Shown: one piece after another, positions 40,209 to 48,804 of the stretch
Layout: the number at the start of each line of letters is the position of its first letter
Numbering within the stretch: position 1 is the stretch's first letter
Source of the DNA: Holophagales bacterium
Lineage (GTDB): Bacteria; Acidobacteriota; Thermoanaerobaculia; Multivoradales; Multivoraceae
Reading direction: 5' to 3'
Assembly: GCA_009843505.1 (NCBI GenBank)
Contig: VYDI01000040.1
Location: 62,001 to 126,000, forward strand
DNA: 64,000 nucleotides
Made by a program: the position numbers and the translations under genes
Notes under the pieces: generated by a model
What the model saw: only the letters and a program-made list of their open reading frames with translations
Told to the model about the DNA's origin: nothing
The model's database searches: none

Positions 40209-40741
40209 CTGGGGCTGCCAGGGAACACCTCGAGGGACGGGACAAATGGCAGGACGAAGCGGCACTCCGCGGCCTTGGCGCCGAGACTCAGTTTCACGAA
40301 GTCCTGTCACGCCATCTGTCGACCCGCGGAGTCGGGGTCACGCTGGCCCCCCGCCCTGGAGACCTGAGAGGAATCTACGGCGTCCATGCTTCGGGAAGGC
40401 CGCACGGTATCCGGCCGGACGCCGCAATCTATGGCCCGAAAAAGCGCGCCATCTACGTCGAAATGAAGAGGCAACGAGCCGCGGGAAACGCCCACGAACG
40501 CGCCTGCAAGTACTTCACCCCGGGGATTCTCCGGTCGGGGCGCAAGATAGCCAAGCAGCCCGAGGAGGTGATCCCGTTCTGGTGGATCTTCACCAACGGC
40601 ATCGCGGAAGACGATCGCTACGTACGAGAGATCACGCATTGGTTCGAGGGTGCCGAACGCCACGTGCTTCTCTGGCAACCTCGATCCTCCGCTCTGCTCA
40701 TCTCGCACTTTGAGCGGAACATCCTGCCGCTACTGATCTGA
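40205..40741 (+). CDS. Type II restriction endonuclease, EcoRI/MunI-like
   Basis: A 178-residue PD-(D/E)xK nuclease. Catalytic residues appear as P71-D72 (GIRPDAAIYG) and E86-x-K88 (IYVEMKRQ), a spacing of 14 that is close to MunI (D83, E98, K100). Directly after comes GNAHERACKYFTPGI, which matches in form the GNxxERxxK segment of EcoRI/MunI that contacts the recognition site. The coupling with an MT-A70 methylase is also MunI-like. I infer a CAATTG-type or related AATT-centred target; this is not proven. It overlaps the methylase stop by four bases and is followed after 15 bases by the McrB gene. Confidence 0.75.
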   Translation: MTGAAREHLEGRDKWQDEAALRGLGAETQFHEVLSRHLSTRGVGVTLAPRPGDLRGIYGVHASGRPHGIRPDAAIYGPKKRAIYVEMKRQRAAGNAHERACKYFTPGILRSGRKIAKQPEEVIPFWWIFTNGIAEDDRYVREITHWFEGAERHVLLWQPRSSALLISHFERNILPLLI

Positions 40742-40756
40742 TGGCGAGGAGCGACG

Positions 40757-43234
40757 ATGGCGATCAGAGACGTTACGAGCGGCCCGCCGAGCGGTGCGAA
40801 CAAAGCGTGGGAAACGATGAGGCGGCAGGGGGACCACGACGTGTGGACCGGCTACATCAGCAAGGTCCGTCGCTACGTCGAGAGCGCCGACTTCGGCCAA
40901 GCGGTGGCGCCCGCTCTTGAGACGGGAAAGCTCTTCGAAGCGGCGCGCGATGCGCTGCTGGCCGGCAGAGAATGGCGCGAGCCGCTTGAGCATGCCGTCG
41001 ACGCCGCGTGCAGACGCCCAAGTCCCGCACAGGTCAACGCGGCCAAGGAGAGCCTTCGTGCGCTAAGGGCATGGGGCACCATGCGCGAGAATCACCTGAG
41101 GCGAGACTTCCTCGGCTGGGTGCGCGAGAGCACTGAAGACGCAGGGGCGGCCCTGAGGCGTCTGTGGGAGAAGAAAGAGCCGCTCGAAGCGCGAATCGAC
41201 GCCTTCTCGAATCGCCTGCCGTTCCTCACAGGCAAGAGCAAGGACAGAGTAAGGGTGATCTCAGTCCTACTCACTGCATGCGAATCCGATCAGCCCGTCC
41301 TGACGATCAAAGAACTGGAAGCTGCCTACAAGGCAGCCGGTTTCCGGGAATCTCCACCGGACGGAAGGTCCGAGACGGCGTACTACAGCCACGCGGTGGA
41401 CTTTCTTGAGAAAGTGGCTCGGGACGCCAAACCGGCGAGTCGCGGGAAACCATTGACACTCCGAGAGGCACAGGTGGCCGTGCAGGCAGTCACCCCCCGT
41501 GGAGGCGACGCTCCACGACGCGCCGCCACCGCTCCAAAGGACTCCGATTCCGATCGTTGGGGCGCCTATCTGGAGAAGGTCCGGCGCTACGTCGAGAGCG
41601 GCAAGCTGGACAGCGTGGAGGTCGATTACAAGCTGAGAATCGGCGACGCTCTGCGGGAAGCTCGAAAGGCGGCACTGGCGGCCCGAAGCGATTGGCAGTA
41701 TCTCGTGAAGGCCGCCACGCAGGGCAAACATCACCCGATGGCCTGGCGGGAGGCCGCCAAACTGCGCCAGTGGATCGACGACCAGCCCGACGGCGCGCTG
41801 CTGGCGCTTCGCGCTCTCTGGACCGAAAGCGACCAATCAACTAGTGAACGGATTCGCGGCTTCTCCACTCTCTACCCTTGGGAGACGAAGGGCGGGGAGG
41901 TACCGCCAGACGCCGTACGCCACTCCGCCTACGGCACCAATGGCCGGGGGACCCGACTGAGAACAATCTCCGTCCTGTTGATGGCGCTCGACCCATCCGC
42001 ACACCCACCATTCATGAGATCGGTGTTCGACTCCACCTACGGGCGCTTGGGCATCGAGCTTCTGTCGGGAGAGGCGGCCGAAGAAGCTCAGTACGAACAC
42101 GCCCTAGGCTTCCTCGACGAGCTGATCCGTCGCTCGACCGCGCACGGCCTGAGCCGCCCAAACACACGGCTTGAAGCGCAATCGGTCGTCTGGGCGCTAA
42201 AGCACGATGATCGGTCACCAGGCCGGCCGCCCGTCGAATCGCGGCGATGCCTGGACACCCCCGACGAGCCCGAACCACACCTGAGAACGCTTGCCGAGGC
42301 CGACTTCTCGGAACTCGCCGACGACCTGCTCTACGACGCTGCCAATCTTCACGCCATCGCGGCACTCCTCGACGACAAGCGCCAGGTCATCTTTCAGGGG
42401 CCGCCTGGCACCGGTAAGACCTACGCCGCCCGCGAGCTGGCACGGTTCCTCGCCGAGTCCGAGGAGCGCGTCACCCTGGTGCAGTTCCACCCCTCCTACG
42501 CCTACGAGGACTTCGTTCAGGGCTACCGGCCGACTCTCACGGACGGCGGCCAGGCCGGCTTCAAGTTGCGCCCCGGCCCGCTGGTGACCGCATCAGCCGC
42601 GGCGCGCAAAGACCACTCTGGCGCCCCGCACTTCCTCATCATCGACGAGATCAACCGGGGGAACCTGGCAAAGGTCTTCGGCGAGTTGTACTTCCTCCTG
42701 GAGTACCGGGACGAGGGCATGGAACTCCAGTACGCCTCGGCCGACAACGAGCCCTTCAGCCTGCCCGACAATCTCTACATCATTGGCACGATGAACACCG
42801 CCGACCGTTCGATCGCCCTAGTAGATCTGGCGCTCCGCCGACGCTTCCACTTCGTCGAGTTCCACCCCGACAGGCCGCCTATCGAGGGGCTGCTGCATCA
42901 TTGGTTGGAAAGGAACGCTCCCGAGATGGCCTGGATGGCGGACATCGTCGACGAGGCGAATCGACGGCTCGACGACCGGACCGCCGCCATCGGCCCCAGC
43001 TACTTCATGCGCGACGGCCTAGACGAGGTGAAGGTAAAGCTCATCTGGAATCACAACGTCGTGCCGTATCTGGAGGAGTGCCTCTTCGGCGAGCCCGACC
43101 GGCTACGCGACTTCGAGCTCGACGTTCCCGGGCGGCGCCTGAAGCGGAGTTCCGACAACCGCGAGGCTGACGCCGACGACGACGCGATGGAGCAAGACTT
43201 CGTCGAAGACGACGAAGGCGATGCGGACGCCTGA
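40757..43234 (+). CDS. McrB-like AAA+ GTPase/ATPase with a duplicated N-terminal domain
   Basis: An 825-residue motor subunit. Residues about 25-240 and 262-500 are two diverged copies of one domain: GYISKVRRYVESADF against AYLEKVRRYVESGKLD, RVRVISVLLTACESDQP against RLRTISVLLMALDPSAHP, and matching YSHAVDFLEK/YEHALGFLDE ends. Such N-terminal domains normally recognise modified DNA. The motor begins about 530: Walker A GPPGTGKT at about 548-555, HPSYAYEDFVQGYRP, Walker B FLIIDEINRGN at about 625, the McrB consensus IGTMNTADRS and arginine-rich ALRRRFHF. The tail is very acidic. ATG 40757 has GGCGAGGAG five bases upstream. It acts with the McrC nuclease encoded next to restrict modified DNA. 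Confidence 0.92.
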   Translation: MAIRDVTSGPPSGANKAWETMRRQGDHDVWTGYISKVRRYVESADFGQAVAPALETGKLFEAARDALLAGREWREPLEHAVDAACRRPSPAQVNAAKESLRALRAWGTMRENHLRRDFLGWVRESTEDAGAALRRLWEKKEPLEARIDAFSNRLPFLTGKSKDRVRVISVLLTACESDQPVLTIKELEAAYKAAGFRESPPDGRSETAYYSHAVDFLEKVARDAKPASRGKPLTLREAQVAVQAVTPRGGDAPRRAATAPKDSDSDRWGAYLEKVRRYVESGKLDSVEVDYKLRIGDALREARKAALAARSDWQYLVKAATQGKHHPMAWREAAKLRQWIDDQPDGALLALRALWTESDQSTSERIRGFSTLYPWETKGGEVPPDAVRHSAYGTNGRGTRLRTISVLLMALDPSAHPPFMRSVFDSTYGRLGIELLSGEAAEEAQYEHALGFLDELIRRSTAHGLSRPNTRLEAQSVVWALKHDDRSPGRPPVESRRCLDTPDEPEPHLRTLAEADFSELADDLLYDAANLHAIAALLDDKRQVIFQGPPGTGKTYAARELARFLAESEERVTLVQFHPSYAYEDFVQGYRPTLTDGGQAGFKLRPGPLVTASAAARKDHSGAPHFLIIDEINRGNLAKVFGELYFLLEYRDEGMELQYASADNEPFSLPDNLYIIGTMNTADRSIALVDLALRRRFHFVEFHPDRPPIEGLLHHWLERNAPEMAWMADIVDEANRRLDDRTAAIGPSYFMRDGLDEVKVKLIWNHNVVPYLEECLFGEPDRLRDFELDVPGRRLKRSSDNREADADDDAMEQDFVEDDEGDADA

Positions 43235-43292
43235 GCGGGGAGTCTCGTTGAAGCTCACGACGGTGACGCGCCAACGCTGACGCCCTGTCCGC

Positions 43293-44579
43293 ATGCGAAC
43301 AATCAACCTCACGGAATGGGAATCCAGCCGCCCGATCTCCCTATCGGCCGGCGAACTGGCCGTACTCGTCGGGCTCCGCGACGAACTCAAGTTGACGATC
43401 GAACCGGCCGGCGGTCTGGAAGGCGAGTACATCCTCAGACCGGGTTCCACCGTCGGTGCGCTCGACTTGGGCGGCCTGTCGGTCGCAATCCACCCCAAGC
43501 TGCCCATCGGCAGGGTGCTCTATCTCGCATCGTGGGCGATGGGCAGCCCAAGAACGGTCACCTTCCGGCCCGAGTCCTTCGACTTCAAGAGCGAGCCGAC
43601 GCTGGTCGAAGCGCTGGCGCCGATGCTTGCTCACGCCGCCCGGCGCGCCTTCGCCCACGGGCTTCTCCACGGCTACCGCACCGAGCAGGAGGCGCTCACG
43701 ACCGTTCGTGGACGCATCCGCGTCAACGAGCAGGTTCGGCGGCGCTTCGGCGTCCCCATCCCCGTCGAGGTCCGCTACGACGACTTCACGGACGACATTC
43801 CGCCGAACCGGCTAGTGAAGGCGGCAGCACATCGGCTGAGCCGACTCCGGCTTCGCTCGCCGCGGTCCCGCCGCGGCCTCGGCTTCATCCGCGCCACCCT
43901 CGACAACGTGAATCTCGTGGAGTTTCCGCTGAACGCCGTGCCCGACGTGCGCTTCGACCGCCTGAACGAGCACTACCGGGAAGTCGTGACGCTGGCACGG
44001 CTGATCCTCCGCTACACGTCCATCGAGACCGGGCGCGGCCGCGTGCGGGCGAACGGCTTCCTGATGGACATGAACGTGGTGTTCCAGGAGTTCGTGACGC
44101 GGGCGCTACGCGAGGAGCTAGGGCTCACCGAATGGACGTTCCCATCTGACGGGAAGTTGCCCCGTCGTGGGATCTTCCTCGCCAAGCACCACCGCAAGCG
44201 GCCCAACCATCGAGGCACCGTCGACACCATCGCCTTGAAGCCCGACCTTTCCTGGTGGGAAGGACCGGACAGGCAAACCTGCACCTTCGTCGGCGACGCG
44301 AAGTACAAGCGGGTCGAGAAGGAGCAGGTCCCTAACGCCGACCTCTACCAGCTCCTCGCCTACACCACCGCCCTCGACCTTCCCGGCGGCTTACTGATCT
44401 ATGCCAAGGGCGAAGCGGAGAACGTCGTTCACCACGTTCGCCACGCCAGGAAGCAACTCGAAATCGCCACACTCGACCTGTCAGGCAGCATCGACAACCT
44501 GAAGGCTGATATAGGCAAACTGGCGAAACGAGTCCGCGTCCTCCGCCACAGCGCCCTCAAGCTCCACCAAGCCGCCTGA
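43293..44579 (+). CDS. McrC-like nuclease subunit of a modification-dependent restriction system
   Basis: A 428-residue partner of McrB. The N-terminal part (LTEWESSRPISLS, YILRPGSTVGALDLGGLSVAI HP region) is the beta-rich McrB-contact domain. RGRIRVNEQVRRRFGVPIPV and FDDFT-like YDDFTDDIPPNRLVKAA are standard for the family. The PD-(D/E)xK nuclease is in the last third: KPDLSWWEG and FVGDAKYKRVEKEQVPNADLYQLLAYT. It cleaves DNA when McrB translocates. It starts 58 bases after McrB. Composition is slightly less GC-rich than the flanking core genes, in keeping with a mobile defence operon. Confidence 0.92.
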   Translation: MRTINLTEWESSRPISLSAGELAVLVGLRDELKLTIEPAGGLEGEYILRPGSTVGALDLGGLSVAIHPKLPIGRVLYLASWAMGSPRTVTFRPESFDFKSEPTLVEALAPMLAHAARRAFAHGLLHGYRTEQEALTTVRGRIRVNEQVRRRFGVPIPVEVRYDDFTDDIPPNRLVKAAAHRLSRLRLRSPRSRRGLGFIRATLDNVNLVEFPLNAVPDVRFDRLNEHYREVVTLARLILRYTSIETGRGRVRANGFLMDMNVVFQEFVTRALREELGLTEWTFPSDGKLPRRGIFLAKHHRKRPNHRGTVDTIALKPDLSWWEGPDRQTCTFVGDAKYKRVEKEQVPNADLYQLLAYTTALDLPGGLLIYAKGEAENVVHHVRHARKQLEIATLDLSGSIDNLKADIGKLAKRVRVLRHSALKLHQAA

Positions 44580-44659
44580 AGCGTCGGGGCCTCGCCGGAG
44601 GTGCCTGCCCGTTGGCGTTAGCGTTTGGCCCCGGCCAATGTGCTCCGGGAAAGTGCAGA

Positions 44660-44941
44660 CTAGGCGGGCAGTACCTCGCGGCTGACCAGAGCGCCTTGCG
44701 TGGCTTCAACGACCGACACGTCGTAGGCGGTCTGAAGGTTCATCCACAGAGCCGCTTCCGTTCCCAGGTAGCGGCCGAGGCGAACCGCGGTTTCGGCGGT
44801 GACGGCTCGCTCCTCACGGAGAATCGCCGTGACCCGGCTCGCCGGAACCCGAAGCGCCAGAGCGAGTTGGTTGGCACTCATTCGTCGGGCGTCGAGTTCC
44901 GCCCTCAGGAGTTGGGCCGGGTGGTTCTTCAGCCTGGTCAT
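44660..44941 (-). CDS. HigA-like antitoxin (XRE family), apparently without its toxin
   Basis: A 93-residue protein from ATG 44941 (MTRLKNHPAQLLRAELDARR); a GTG two codons upstream is possible. The helix-turn-helix is MSANQLALALRVPASRVTAIL, followed by AVTAETAVRLGRYLGTEAALWMNLQTAYD, the HigA/VapI signature. HigA is normally preceded by a HigB toxin gene. Here the upstream 64 bases lead into the end of a VapB-like antitoxin gene instead, and no HigB is seen on either side. It may be a solitary regulator or a remnant of a rearranged toxin-antitoxin locus. Confidence 0.85.
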   Translation of the reverse strand: MTRLKNHPAQLLRAELDARRMSANQLALALRVPASRVTAILREERAVTAETAVRLGRYLGTEAALWMNLQTAYDVSVVEATQGALVSREVLPA

Positions 44942-45005
44942 CGTCACCCTTGGTTGGTAGTCCTCGATCGCAACGTCCGCCGGCTCGCCGGCGGCGACCG
45001 GAACG

Positions 45006-45251
45006 TCAGCCGCCGCGTCCCTCGTAGATGGCTGCCCGAACGCGGGCCCAATCCGCACCCTGAAACTCCGGCTCCAGGCCGTGTCCGCCTACGCTCGCGT
45101 CCCTGAGAACGAAACGGTCGTTCTCCCGATCCGCGCGCATGGCCATGCGAAGTCCACGCTCGCAGAGTTCCTGAAGCGTGATGCCCTCCCTGGATGCGTG
45201 GGCCTTCGCCACTCTGGCGAGAACCTCGGCGATCTCGATCCTGGTCTTCAT
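45006..45251 (-). CDS. VapB-family antitoxin, apparently without its toxin
   Basis: An 81-residue protein from ATG 45251. MKTRIEIAEVLARVAKAHAS is the DNA-binding start of this VapB group, and the tail GLEPEFQGADWARVRAAIYEGRG is the segment that usually blocks a VapC PIN toxin. The VapC gene that normally follows is missing; after 64 bases comes a HigA-like gene in the same direction. The sequence between shows no PIN residues. Expression signals were not identified. A rearrangement that fused two toxin-antitoxin loci and removed both toxins is the simplest reading. Confidence 0.78.
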   Translation of the reverse strand: MKTRIEIAEVLARVAKAHASREGITLQELCERGLRMAMRADRENDRFVLRDASVGGHGLEPEFQGADWARVRAAIYEGRGG

Positions 45252-45388
45252 CACGTTGAACCGCTCACAGTCTGGCCGGCCATGGTAGTCGACCGTCACG
45301 CCCCCGTTGACGTCAGCGAACCCGGCAAGCATCCCGTTCCCTGCATGCCGGAACAGCCGATACGCTGGCGCGCCCGAAGAGGCCAACC

Positions 45389-46132
45389 GTGCGACGACTC
45401 ACCGACTACCGCGTCCTGACCTTCGACTGCTATGGCACCCTGATCGACTGGGAGACCGGCATCTGGGACGCGCTGCAGCCGCTGATCATGCGGAACCCGG
45501 ACGCCGAGGCCACCCGCGACGCCGCGCTGCTCGCCTTCGGGCAGTGCGAGAGCCTTCAGGAGCAGGAGACGCCCGACCTGCTCTACTCCGACCTGCTGGC
45601 CCGCGTGCATGGACGCATCGCCGACCGCCTGGGCATGCAAACGGGCCCGGAACTCGACGAAGCGTTCGGCGACTCGGTTCCCGACTGGCCGGCGTTCGCG
45701 GACACGGCGGACGCCTTGCGGGTCCTCAAGCGCCACTTCCGGCTCGTCATTCTCTCCAACGTGCACAAGGACGGCATCGCCGGCTCGAACCGCAAGCTCG
45801 GGGTCGAGTTCGACGCGATCTACACAGCCGAAGACATCGGTTCCTACAAACCTGCCGACCGGAACTTCGAGTACCTGGTCGCGCATCTCCAATCCGACTT
45901 CGGACTCGACCGGTCCGACATCCTGCACACCGCGCAGAGCCTCCACCACGACCATGAGCCGGCGAACCGGTTCGGGCTCGCCAACGCCTGGATCGACCGG
46001 CAACGGCTCTCCGAGGGCGGAAGCTGGGGTGCTACCGAACGCGTCGAGACGATGCCGACCACCGACTTCGTCTTCTTCTCGATGGGCGAGATGGCAGCGG
46101 CCGTGGCGGCGTGCGCGAGCACCGGGGCGTAG
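45389..46132 (+). CDS. Haloacid dehalogenase type II-like HAD hydrolase
   Basis: A 247-residue HAD-superfamily enzyme. The nucleophile motif is TFDCYGTLIDW, motif II LVILSNVHKDG, the lysine motif EDIGSYKPADRNFEYL, and the final acidic region is replaced by SLHHDHEPANRFGLANAWI, as in L-2-haloacid dehalogenase-like proteins. It should hydrolyse a haloacid or phosphoester in the cytoplasm. GTG 45389 has GAAGAGG six bases upstream. It lies outside the defence island and is convergent with the Ppx/GppA gene by 25 bases. Confidence 0.88.
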   Translation: MRRLTDYRVLTFDCYGTLIDWETGIWDALQPLIMRNPDAEATRDAALLAFGQCESLQEQETPDLLYSDLLARVHGRIADRLGMQTGPELDEAFGDSVPDWPAFADTADALRVLKRHFRLVILSNVHKDGIAGSNRKLGVEFDAIYTAEDIGSYKPADRNFEYLVAHLQSDFGLDRSDILHTAQSLHHDHEPANRFGLANAWIDRQRLSEGGSWGATERVETMPTTDFVFFSMGEMAAAVAACASTGA

Positions 46133-46157
46133 CGGGCCGAATCGCGGGCGCCGTTTC

Positions 46158-47687
46158 TCAGCCGTCCTCCTCGACCGTCAACCGGTACTTCGCGGCGGCG
46201 AGGTACCTGGCCTCCTGGCGCAGGTCGGCCCGGGTCAAGGGCGACTTCTCCAGCCAGGCCGCGGGCAGCACGAGCCGCAGATCGCGCCCGTCGACTTCGA
46301 GCTTGACCGCCAGGGGTTCGTCCCGCCGGCTGCGGTGAAGCACTGCCGCGAGCCGCAACAGGACCGCGCCCCGCCGCGCCGGTTGCCGCCATCCCGAGGG
46401 GAGGCGATCGAAGATCTGGCGCGGGAACTTACGGCGGTGGCTGCGGACGAGAGAAGCCAGCAGCAGGTGTTCCTGGAGCGAGAACCCGTGCATCTCCGCG
46501 TTCTCGACGATGTAGGCGCCGTGCTTGTGGAAGCCGGCGTGGTTGATATCCAGGCCGACCTCGTGCAACTGGGCCCCCCAGGAGAGCATGAGCCACGGAA
46601 GCTCTCCGGTGAGATTCCACGATTCGGCACACTGCCCGAGGAGCTGCAGCGCGGTTTCCCGCACTCTCTCCGCCTGTTCCGGCTGCACGTGGTAGCGCCT
46701 GGCCATCGACTCGACGGCCGCGTGCCGGGTGTCTTCGTGGTGCAGACGGCCGAGCAGGTCGTACAGGGCGCCTTCCCGGAGGGCGCCGCCCGCAACCCGC
46801 ATCTGCTCGATACCCAGCGCCTTGAACACCGCCAGCAGCACGGCGACGCCGCCGGCGAACACCGGCGCCCGCCCGTCGCTGAGGCCCTTGATGCCGCCCT
46901 GCACCGTCGTGCCCCGTTCGAGCAACAGTTCGCGAAGGCGCAGCAGGGCCTCGAGCGTGATTCCCTGCTCGCACCAGCCTGCCGCCTGCACGACCTCCGC
47001 CACCGAACGAACTGTCCCCGACGAGCCCACCGCCACACGCCAGCCGGCGCCGTTCCGGAAACGACGCTCGACCGGCTCCAGCTCCTGCAAGGCCGCGATC
47101 TCCGCCCGCCCCCAACGCTTCTCCTTCACCCGGCCGTTCGGGAAGTGCCGCAAGCTGAAGCTGACGCAACCCATGTACAGGCTCTCGAGATCGAGCGGCC
47201 GCGAGCCCTCGCCGACAATCAGCTCGGTCGAGCCGCCGCCGATGTCGACCACCAGTCGCCGTTCGTCGCCGGCCAGACTCCTCGACACGCCCAGGTAGAT
47301 CAGCCGCGCCTCCTCGAGGCCCGACACGATCTCCACCGGATGGCCCAGCGACCGTTGCGCCGCTTCCAGCAGATCGCGGGCGTTTCGCGCCTGTCGCAGC
47401 GTGTTCGTGCCCACGACCCGAACCGTTCCCGGAGGAAACGAGCGCACGCGTTCGCCGAAGCGGCCGAGACAGTCGAGCGCCCGCGCGGTTGCCTCCGGAG
47501 TCAGGCGCTTGCGCTCATCGAGTCCGGCTGCGAGCCGCACGAACTCCTTTCGCCTGTCGACGAACACGAGCTGGCCACCCCGAACTTCGGCCACGACCAG
47601 ATGAAAGCTGTTGGAGCCCAGGTCGGCGGCAGCAACCACCTCCGGATCCGTCGGCGGGAGAGGGAGCGAGTGCTGCGAGTCGGCCAT
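46158..47687 (-). CDS. Ppx/GppA-family exopolyphosphatase or pppGpp phosphatase
   Basis: A 509-residue protein from ATG 47687 (MADSQHSLPLPPTD). The actin-like ATPase-fold motifs are AAADLGSNSFHLVVAEV, RVVGTNTLRQARN, GLEEARLIYLGVS and VVDIGGGSTELIVGEG, covering residues about 15-310. The rest is the HD-like helical domain (GAQLHEVGLDINHAGFHKHGAYIVENAEMHGFS), giving the long Ppx architecture. It should release phosphate from polyphosphate or convert pppGpp to ppGpp. The frame continues upstream to 48104 but that is antisense to the threonine aldolase gene and lacks similarity. The divergent start is 82 bases from that gene. Confidence 0.9.
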   Translation of the reverse strand: MADSQHSLPLPPTDPEVVAAADLGSNSFHLVVAEVRGGQLVFVDRRKEFVRLAAGLDERKRLTPEATARALDCLGRFGERVRSFPPGTVRVVGTNTLRQARNARDLLEAAQRSLGHPVEIVSGLEEARLIYLGVSRSLAGDERRLVVDIGGGSTELIVGEGSRPLDLESLYMGCVSFSLRHFPNGRVKEKRWGRAEIAALQELEPVERRFRNGAGWRVAVGSSGTVRSVAEVVQAAGWCEQGITLEALLRLRELLLERGTTVQGGIKGLSDGRAPVFAGGVAVLLAVFKALGIEQMRVAGGALREGALYDLLGRLHHEDTRHAAVESMARRYHVQPEQAERVRETALQLLGQCAESWNLTGELPWLMLSWGAQLHEVGLDINHAGFHKHGAYIVENAEMHGFSLQEHLLLASLVRSHRRKFPRQIFDRLPSGWRQPARRGAVLLRLAAVLHRSRRDEPLAVKLEVDGRDLRLVLPAAWLEKSPLTRADLRQEARYLAAAKYRLTVEEDG

Positions 47688-47769
47688 TCGCGCGCAAGTA
47701 TGATGACTCGCCTCAATCGGGACCGGTCGCTCTACTTCAGGATCGATCGGAAGTCTGGAATACCTCACC

Positions 47770-48804
47770 ATGCCGGTGGAACTTCGCTCCGACACGATGA
47801 CCCGGCCATCCCCCGCCATGCGCAGGGCGATGGCCGCGGCGGAGGTCGGCGATGACGTCTTCCATGAAGATCCGACGGTCAACCGCCTGCAGGAACGCGT
47901 GGCGGACCTGCTCGGACGGGAGGCGGCCCTGTTCGTCCCTTCCGGCACCCAGGGCAATCTCTCCTCTCTGCTCGGGCACGAGCTGCCCCGCGGCAGCGAG
48001 GTGCTGCTCGAGTCGAACGCGCACATCATCAACCACGAGAACAACGGGATCACCGGCATCGGCGGACTCCTGCCGCGTGCGGTGAAGGCCGAGGTCGACG
48101 GCATCCTGGCGCCGGAACAGGTCGAAGCGGCGATTCAGCCCGACCACCCGACCGCGGCTCCGACCCGGCTGCTCTGCCTGGAGAACAGTTGCAACCACGC
48201 CGGCGGGACCGTCTACGAACCGGAGCGCACGCGAGCGCTCTGCGACCTTGCGCACCGCCGCGGTCTGCGTGTCCACCTTGACGGCGCGCGCCTCTTCAAC
48301 GCCGCGACCGCTCTCGGCTGCACGCCGGCCGAGGCCGCGGGGCCCGTCGACTCGCTCTCCTTCTGCTTCTCGAAGGGCCTGGGCGCGCCCGTCGGCTCCA
48401 TCGTCGTCGGCTCGCGCGACTTCATCGGCAACGTCCGGCGCTACCGGCAGATGTGCGGCGGCCAGATGCGGCAGGTCGGCGTACTCGCCGCCGCCGCGGA
48501 GGTCGCCCTCGACGAGAGCCCGCCGCTGCTGGTCCAGGATCACGAGAACGCCGCGCTGCTCGCGGACACTCTCAACGATCTTCCCGGCGTCGCACTGATC
48601 GCCGAACAGAGGACCAACATTCTCATCTTCTCGGTCGAGGGCACGGGCCGCAGCGCCCCGGAGTGCGTCGAGGCGCTACGGAAGGAGAACGTCCTGTGCC
48701 TGGACGTAAGCCCGGTCCACATCCGTCTCGTCACCCACCGCGACGTGAGCCCCGAGGAGACGGCGCAGGCGGCCCAAGCGCTGGTCCGGGTGTTCGGTGG
48801 GTAG
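47770..48804 (+). CDS. ltaE: Low-specificity L-threonine aldolase
   Basis: A 344-residue PLP enzyme. It opens MPVELRSDTMTRPSPAMRRA with EVGDDVFHEDP, the unmistakable threonine aldolase start. The phosphate loop is FVPSGTQGNLSSLL, the substrate region ESNAHIINHENNG, the ring aspartate DGAR at 171-174 and the PLP lysine K202 in SFCFSKGLGAPVGS. It cleaves L-threonine or L-allo-threonine to glycine and acetaldehyde. The MaoC-like gene starts inside its last codons and is probably co-translated. It is divergent from the Ppx/GppA gene. Confidence 0.93.
   Translation: MPVELRSDTMTRPSPAMRRAMAAAEVGDDVFHEDPTVNRLQERVADLLGREAALFVPSGTQGNLSSLLGHELPRGSEVLLESNAHIINHENNGITGIGGLLPRAVKAEVDGILAPEQVEAAIQPDHPTAAPTRLLCLENSCNHAGGTVYEPERTRALCDLAHRRGLRVHLDGARLFNAATALGCTPAEAAGPVDSLSFCFSKGLGAPVGSIVVGSRDFIGNVRRYRQMCGGQMRQVGVLAAAAEVALDESPPLLVQDHENAALLADTLNDLPGVALIAEQRTNILIFSVEGTGRSAPECVEALRKENVLCLDVSPVHIRLVTHRDVSPEETAQAAQALVRVFGG

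Noticed and set aside
46158..48104. N-terminal extension of the Ppx/GppA frame
   Set aside because: Upstream of 47687 it is antisense to the threonine aldolase gene and has no similarity to the family.
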